Virus record (IMG/VR): IMGVR_UViG_3300037336_000026
Span: 1 to 58,437 of that record
From: a virus
Strand: one strand, 5' to 3'
DNA: 58,437 nucleotides
The notes under the pieces are model-generated. The model was not told the origin of the DNA, made no database searches, and saw nothing but the letters and a program-made list of their open reading frames with translations. Shown one piece after another: positions 55,614 to 58,437 of the stretch (the first letter of the stretch is position 1; each line of letters opens with the position of its first letter). A program made the position numbers and the translations under genes.

Positions 55614-55659
55614 TTTGTGTCTTTCAGTGGAAGGTTTAATTTGCGAATAGTTCGCTAGA

Positions 55660-55677
55660 TGGTACCTAATAGAGAAT
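55660..55677 (+). promoter_or_regulatory. putative phage promoter for terS
   Basis: TGGTACCTAATAGAGAAT on the plus strand, 23 bases before the terS start. Within the minus-strand arm this is the only plus-strand copy. It lies between the starts of ssb (minus) and terS (plus). Confidence 0.7.
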
Positions 55678-55700
55678 AAACCCTATTAAAAAGGAACCAT

Positions 55701-56102
55701 ATGTCAGGTGGAAAATCAAGAAACGTTAATTCATTAGCTAACCTGAAGCTCATAACTTCAGAGACAGCTAGGATTAACCAAAAGAAAAGCACTCAGTCAC
55801 GACTAGCAAATATTCAAGCAAGAGAAGCTTTCAAATTCTCTGCTAAGAACTTTGCACAGGTCATGAAGGATTTACCAGAAATGTCCTCGTTGGATGTTAT
55901 CAAAATGGCTATGCTGCAAGCCCTTCAAGAGGATAACATTGAAGATGCAGCTCGTTATGCTAGTATGCTAGCAGAATACCAAGCACCTAAGCTACAGCGC
56001 ATAGAACAGAACACTACTACTAGGATATCTGATATGTCTGATGAAGACTTACAGAAGATTATTGATCAAGAAGGTCTTAAGAAAAACCTACCCGAAGAAT
56101 AA
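55701..56102 (+). CDS. putative terminase small subunit
   Basis: 133 residues; the only plus-strand gene between 37.5 kb and the right end. Helical protein: basic N-terminus (SRNVNSLANLKLITSETARI), central helices (MSSLDVIKMAMLQALQEDNI), then AEYQAPKLQRIEQNTTTRIS and an acidic DMSDEDLQKII tail. The 'Y.APKL..IE' element followed by an acidic tail is typical of small terminases that have a DNA-binding N-terminus and TerL-binding end. Its own promoter and terminator isolate it as a late cassette. Placement by pattern; moderate certainty. Confidence 0.6.
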   Translation: MSGGKSRNVNSLANLKLITSETARINQKKSTQSRLANIQAREAFKFSAKNFAQVMKDLPEMSSLDVIKMAMLQALQEDNIEDAARYASMLAEYQAPKLQRIEQNTTTRISDMSDEDLQKIIDQEGLKKNLPEE

Positions 56103-56111
56103 AATAACAAC

Positions 56112-56144
56112 AAGAGAATATATTATAAGTATATTCTCTTTTTT
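56112..56144 (+). terminator. intrinsic terminator after terS
   Basis: AAGAGAATATA pairs perfectly with TATATTCTCTT around TTATAAG, followed by TTTT. It closes the terS transcript just before the minus-strand promoter at 56.17 kb. Confidence 0.88.
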
Positions 56145-56161
56145 ATCGTTACTTACTGGAA

Positions 56162-56179
56162 ACTTCCTATTAGGTACCG
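56162..56179 (-). promoter_or_regulatory. putative phage promoter for ssb region
   Basis: CGGTACCTAATAGGAAGT on the minus strand; the sequence continues TTCCAGTAAG, nearly the same as beyond the promoter at 56.87 kb. It must pass antisense through terS before reaching ssb. Confidence 0.72.
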
Positions 56180-56186
56180 TCTATGT

Positions 56187-56336
56187 TCAAGTGTCAGCAG
56201 CACCTCCTTCATAAGCTTCAATAGCTTCCATTATCATAGGAGCATCGATACCTACATTTGGCATATAACTCCTTTGTAGTTCTTCATTGATGTAGTCAGA
56301 GATATACTCTGCTAGTTTTGGGTAATTCATTTCCAT
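56187..56336 (-). CDS. 49-aa hypothetical protein
   Basis: Start at ATG 56336 (MEMNYPKLAEYI), overlapping the previous TAA and served by GGAG eight bases upstream; stop TGA lies about 8 bases before the next promoter. Helical acidic protein (YISDYINEELQRSYMPN ... MIMEAIEAYEGG). Function unknown. Confidence 0.58.
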   Translation of the reverse strand: MEMNYPKLAEYISDYINEELQRSYMPNVGIDAPMIMEAIEAYEGGAADT

Positions 56337-56662
56337 TATGTATTCTCCAGTATGCTAAGTTGCTGTTCATCACACATGTCTCTGAATCTCTCGAAGTGGT
56401 TTTCTCCACAACATTGAAAGGTACTCTTTACTTCATTACAATAACAACAATACTCGGTATCATCGTCTAGTAACTCTTTTCTTGTATCCATATATACTTC
56501 CTTACTAACTTGTGATCTATAGATATATAACTCAGCTAATAACTCAGAGTTAAGTCTACGTAACCTACTTATATCATCAACTCTATCTTCTAGAGTAGAT
56601 TCTAGTAGAGTTATTCTATTAAGAAGGGATTGGTAGTTACTTCCCTTATTTAGTTCTATCAT
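56336..56662 (-). CDS. 108-aa coiled-coil protein with Cys-rich end
   Basis: First 65 residues form a coiled coil (LLNRITLLESTLEDRVDDIS ... RLRRLNSELLAELY). The C-terminal part has CCYCNEVKSTFQCCGENHFE, a zinc-binding type cluster that I recall in small phage proteins of unknown role. It is the first gene beyond the iteron-like repeats, so a replication-initiation or regulatory role is conceivable but unproven. Confidence 0.6.
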   Translation of the reverse strand: MIELNKGSNYQSLLNRITLLESTLEDRVDDISRLRRLNSELLAELYIYRSQVSKEVYMDTRKELLDDDTEYCCYCNEVKSTFQCCGENHFERFRDMCDEQQLSILENT

Positions 56663-56713
56663 AATATCTTCCCCTTATCTTGATATGTTAGGAGAGAGAG
56701 GTAACTACTACCC

Positions 56714-56851
56714 CTCTCTAGATAATACTCTCTAGATAATACTCTCAGGTTATATTCTCAGGTTATATTCTCAGGTTATATTCTCAGGTTATAGTTCCCT
56801 GTTAATAGTTCCTTGTTAATAACTATCTATTAATATTATCTATTAATAACT
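56714..56851. repeat. degenerate 13-14 bp tandem repeats, candidate replication origin
   Basis: About ten head-to-tail units in four sub-types: TCTCTAGATAATAC twice, TCTCAGGTTATAT four times, GTTCCYTGTTAATA twice and TATCTATTAATA twice. All share a T-C/T-rich start and a TTAATA-like end. The stretch is very AT-rich and non-coding, lies directly downstream of a phage promoter, and no gene occupies it. T7's main origin is likewise an AT-rich region just after RNA polymerase promoters. Confidence 0.6.
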
Positions 56852-56862
56852 TCTTACCGGAA

Positions 56863-56880
56863 ACTTCCTATTAGGTACCG
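56863..56880 (-). promoter_or_regulatory. putative phage promoter at start of middle region
   Basis: CGGTACCTAATAGGAAGT on the minus strand; the TACCTAA part also encodes the last codon and stop of the 68-aa gene. It continues TTCCGGTAAG, almost identical to the 56.17-kb promoter. It is the promoter copy closest to the early end and fires through the AT-rich repeats. Confidence 0.75.
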
Positions 56881-57077
56881 GCTAATATTGACTCTACGTC
56901 AGTGGTAACGTCATCTAGTACTTTCTGTCGTGAACCTTTATAGCCTAGGTCTTTTAGTATCGCATAACTTGTACGTCCACTAGTCATACGTAGTCCTCGG
57001 ATCTCTAGCCTTAGAGCAGTTCTCAGAGTAGCTAGTCGGTAGTTCTCTATCTGTTGTATTTGAGTTAGTATAGTCAT
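56871..57077 (-). CDS. 68-aa hypothetical protein
   Basis: Helical, basic protein (YRLATLRTALRLEIRGLRMT) with a C-terminal acidic helix; resembles short phage proteins of unknown function. Its final residues AGT-stop are written in the next promoter. Upstream lie direct 22-bp repeats that may regulate it. Confidence 0.62.
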   Translation of the reverse strand: MTILTQIQQIENYRLATLRTALRLEIRGLRMTSGRTSYAILKDLGYKGSRQKVLDDVTTDVESILAGT

Positions 57078-57098
57078 ATCTTACTTTCAAAATCTTAA

Positions 57099-57160
57099 AT
57101 TATCGGACAAACAAGCCGAGATTATCGGACAAACAAGTCGAGATTATCGGAGAATAATTC
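57099..57160. repeat. 22-bp direct repeats upstream of 68-aa gene
   Basis: ATTATCGGACAAACAAGYCGAG occurs at 57099-57120 and 57121-57142 with one difference, and a third partial copy (ATTATCGGA) starts at 57143. They fill the gap between two early genes. They may be operator or initiator binding sites; no protein can be assigned. Confidence 0.7.
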
Positions 57161-57161
57161 T

Positions 57162-57587
57162 TCATATCTTTCCTTTGTAGGTATTATTCAGTCCCCTGAA
57201 TAGTGTGTTTAGGAACCTTTGTAGCGCTTCCATAGACTGTGCATCTTGGACCTTCAGAAGCTTTATATAAGAGTTATGTAGGTTAACGTCTGTTGCGTAC
57301 AACTCTGAGGTAAACCGTTTAGAGGCACTTTCCAATGATATACATTCACTATCAAAGTAACTATCTAAGTATCTATCTAAGTACCTATCTATACTCTCGA
57401 TACAGGACTGACATGCCTCCTTGTAGGTTTCGTGGGTATCAACCTTTTGGTTGTATCCCCAAGCTAATTCTGTCGCTCGACAATGCGCTGTGAACTTACC
57501 AGCTTTGGGTGCCGAGTGGTGTTCTGGGTGGTACCACTCTACTGTGTAGTAGATGTCGCGGTGTGTTAGTTGTATTCCAGTTTGCAT
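57162..57587 (-). CDS. 141-aa hypothetical early protein
   Basis: Start at ATG 57587 (MQTGIQLTHRDIYYT) with AAGGAAAC upstream, not the 57650 ATG. N-terminal part has aromatic/His-rich sequence (YYTVEWYHPEHHSAPKAG), the middle a duplicated RYLDRYLDSYFDS, which derives from a tandem 12-bp repeat at DNA level. Helical C-terminus. No family recognised. Early position. Confidence 0.6.
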   Translation of the reverse strand: MQTGIQLTHRDIYYTVEWYHPEHHSAPKAGKFTAHCRATELAWGYNQKVDTHETYKEACQSCIESIDRYLDRYLDSYFDSECISLESASKRFTSELYATDVNLHNSYIKLLKVQDAQSMEALQRFLNTLFRGLNNTYKGKI

Positions 57588-57767
57588 TATTTGTTTCCTT
57601 CTTTGTTTAACTTTTGATACCCGTACAAGATTTACCCATAAAACCTCCATCTAGCCACATTCCCAGCCGTAATTACCGTGTAGAACGTACACAGAGAACA
57701 GCAGAACGGTACCCAGACGAACTTTTTAAGGGTAATCTATACCTGAGGTATTCTTTGGGTAATTATC

Positions 57768-57995
57768 TCAAGAGAACCTCACTTTATTGTACACTTTACC
57801 GTCGAGAACTTCCCTGAAGAAGTTAGTATTACAGTCATTTTCTTCGAGTACTGACTTAAAGGCGATACTTACCTCGTTTATTGATCGTAAATGACCTGCC
57901 CAGTCGTGAGGTCTCCCGTAAGTTTCCTCGAAAGCTCCGATTAGGTCTAGATATGCGTTGATTAGCGCTTCTTGTTGTTCTTTATTCATTAGTTT
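57768..57995 (-). CDS. 75-aa hypothetical early protein
   Basis: Start at ATG 57995 (MNKEQQEALINAYLDL) behind AGGAG, overlapping the previous stop by 7 bases. Helical protein with GRPHDWAGHLRSINEVSIAF. The 180 bases that follow it (57588-57767) hold no gene I can support beyond a possible 10-codon frame with a GGAGG site near 57.64 kb. Function unknown. Confidence 0.6.
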   Translation of the reverse strand, partial: KLMNKEQQEALINAYLDLIGAFEETYGRPHDWAGHLRSINEVSIAFKSVLEENDCNTNFFREVLDGKVYNKVRFS

Positions 57996-58237
57996 ACTCC
58001 TATTTCTGGTGTCATATCGTACACATGGACGTATTCTATTACACATCCGTCTATATCTGCTGTGTTACAGAGGTTTTCCAGTGATAATAGTCGGTCTGAT
58101 ACAGCAAATACGTGAGTTACTCCTGCATAGTCTTTCGATAGTACAGCTTTACAGGCAAATTCTGCTAAAGCCTCTATAATTTCCTCCTGTGTTACGCCAA
58201 TGTTGTCTTCGCTGAGTGGTGTGAGTAGCATATACAT
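57989..58237 (-). CDS. 82-aa hypothetical early protein
   Basis: ATG 58237 with AAGGAAC seven bases upstream. Acidic alpha/beta sequence (TQEEIIEALAEFACKAVLSK, THVFAVSDRLLSLENLCNTA). Overlaps the next gene by 7 bases. No recognised family. Confidence 0.6.
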   Translation of the reverse strand: MYMLLTPLSEDNIGVTQEEIIEALAEFACKAVLSKDYAGVTHVFAVSDRLLSLENLCNTADIDGCVIEYVHVYDMTPEIGVN

Positions 58238-58248
58238 GATAATGTTCC

Positions 58249-58401
58249 TTATATGAGCTTAAAGCCGTTGAGATAGTTAACAAAGCTGATGCGCTTACGG
58301 CGGAGAATAGCGGTTAGTAGAAACCCCCATACGTCCGCGTCGTCTTTGTACGGGAACACAAGGTACCAAGTACCGTATACACGTTTTAGTTCTGTTTTCA
58401 T
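58249..58401 (-). CDS. 50-aa hypothetical protein spanning the genome junction
   Basis: ATG 58401 (MKTELKRVYGTWYLVFPY) behind AAGGAG, stop TAA 58249. Basic and aromatic. Its 5' part lies inside the terminal repeat, so a truncated copy appears at 1-137. The same frame being complete only here shows that the two window ends join in this gene. Function unknown. Confidence 0.65.
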   Translation of the reverse strand: MKTELKRVYGTWYLVFPYKDDADVWGFLLTAILRRKRISFVNYLNGFKLI

Positions 58402-58437
58402 CATAGTCTCCTTAGTAGATGATTACTTCGTATTGCT
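58265..58437. repeat. right copy of terminal direct repeat
   Basis: Repeats bases 1-173 with two transitions (58311 and 58430). The final 26 bases are the 3' end of a second copy of the 35-aa gene whose complete copy is at 148-255. Confidence 0.9.

Noticed and set aside
57629-57661. Ten-codon frame with a perfect GGAGG site upstream of the 141-aa gene
   Set aside because: Too short to support as a gene; may be a chance site or a leader peptide, so only mentioned in passing.

Overview
The window is a nearly complete genome of a tailed double-stranded DNA phage, most likely a short-tailed (podovirus-type) virus of a Gram-negative bacterium. It has a T7-type replication set: single-subunit RNA polymerase, gp4-like primase-helicase, PolA-type DNA polymerase with proofreading, gp6-like exonuclease and gp2.5-like SSB. 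Its head and portal genes look instead like the phiEco32/SU10 and P22 kind: a ~740-residue portal, a DUF5309/SU10-type capsid protein and an SU10-type adaptor. No integrase, repressor or lysogeny module is visible. The first 173 bases recur at the right end with two mismatches, so the unique genome is about 58,264 bp, either terminally redundant or circularly permuted. The host cannot be named from the sequence; the tail-fibre and small-protein families are of the kind common in aquatic phages.

Layout. The plus strand from 1,601 to 37,459 is the late, virion and lysis arm: terL, five tiny lysine-rich or unknown genes, portal, scaffold, capsid, adaptor, two long fibres with helper genes, a lysis cassette (membrane proteins, 3-TM holin-like protein, M15 endolysin), phoH, nozzle-like protein, a lambda-J-like tip protein, a fibre chaperone, a GNAT-fold protein and a block of large ejection-type proteins. 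The minus strand, read from about 1,228 leftwards across the junction to 58,401 and down to 37,507, is the early and middle arm: small unknown genes, nucleotide metabolism (MazG-like, dCMP deaminase, deoxyribosyltransferase-like protein, class I ribonucleotide reductase with a built-in glutaredoxin), replication genes, the phage RNA polymerase and a tRNA-Arg(UCU). A single plus-strand gene, the putative small terminase, sits inside the minus arm with its own promoter and terminator.

Regulation. Eight copies of an 18-base motif (core GGTACCTAATAG) stand in front of terL, phoH and terS on the plus strand, and in front of the tRNA operon, nrdA, the mazG block, ssb and the 108-aa gene on the minus strand. 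They are the likely promoters of the phage RNA polymerase. No copy is seen in front of the roughly nine genes nearest the early end (56,871-58,401 plus 148-1,228), which suggests that these are transcribed by another polymerase. AT-rich degenerate repeats at 56.71-56.85 kb are the best candidate for a replication origin.

The most striking gene is at 33,341-37,459. This 1,372-residue protein, last in the ejection-protein block, carries motifs resembling A, B and C of single-subunit RNA polymerases in the right order and at plausible spacing. It looks like a virion-carried, N4-type polymerase existing alongside a T7-type one. The preceding ejection protein begins with a staphylococcal-nuclease-like domain, and the one before that with a lytic transglycosylase domain.
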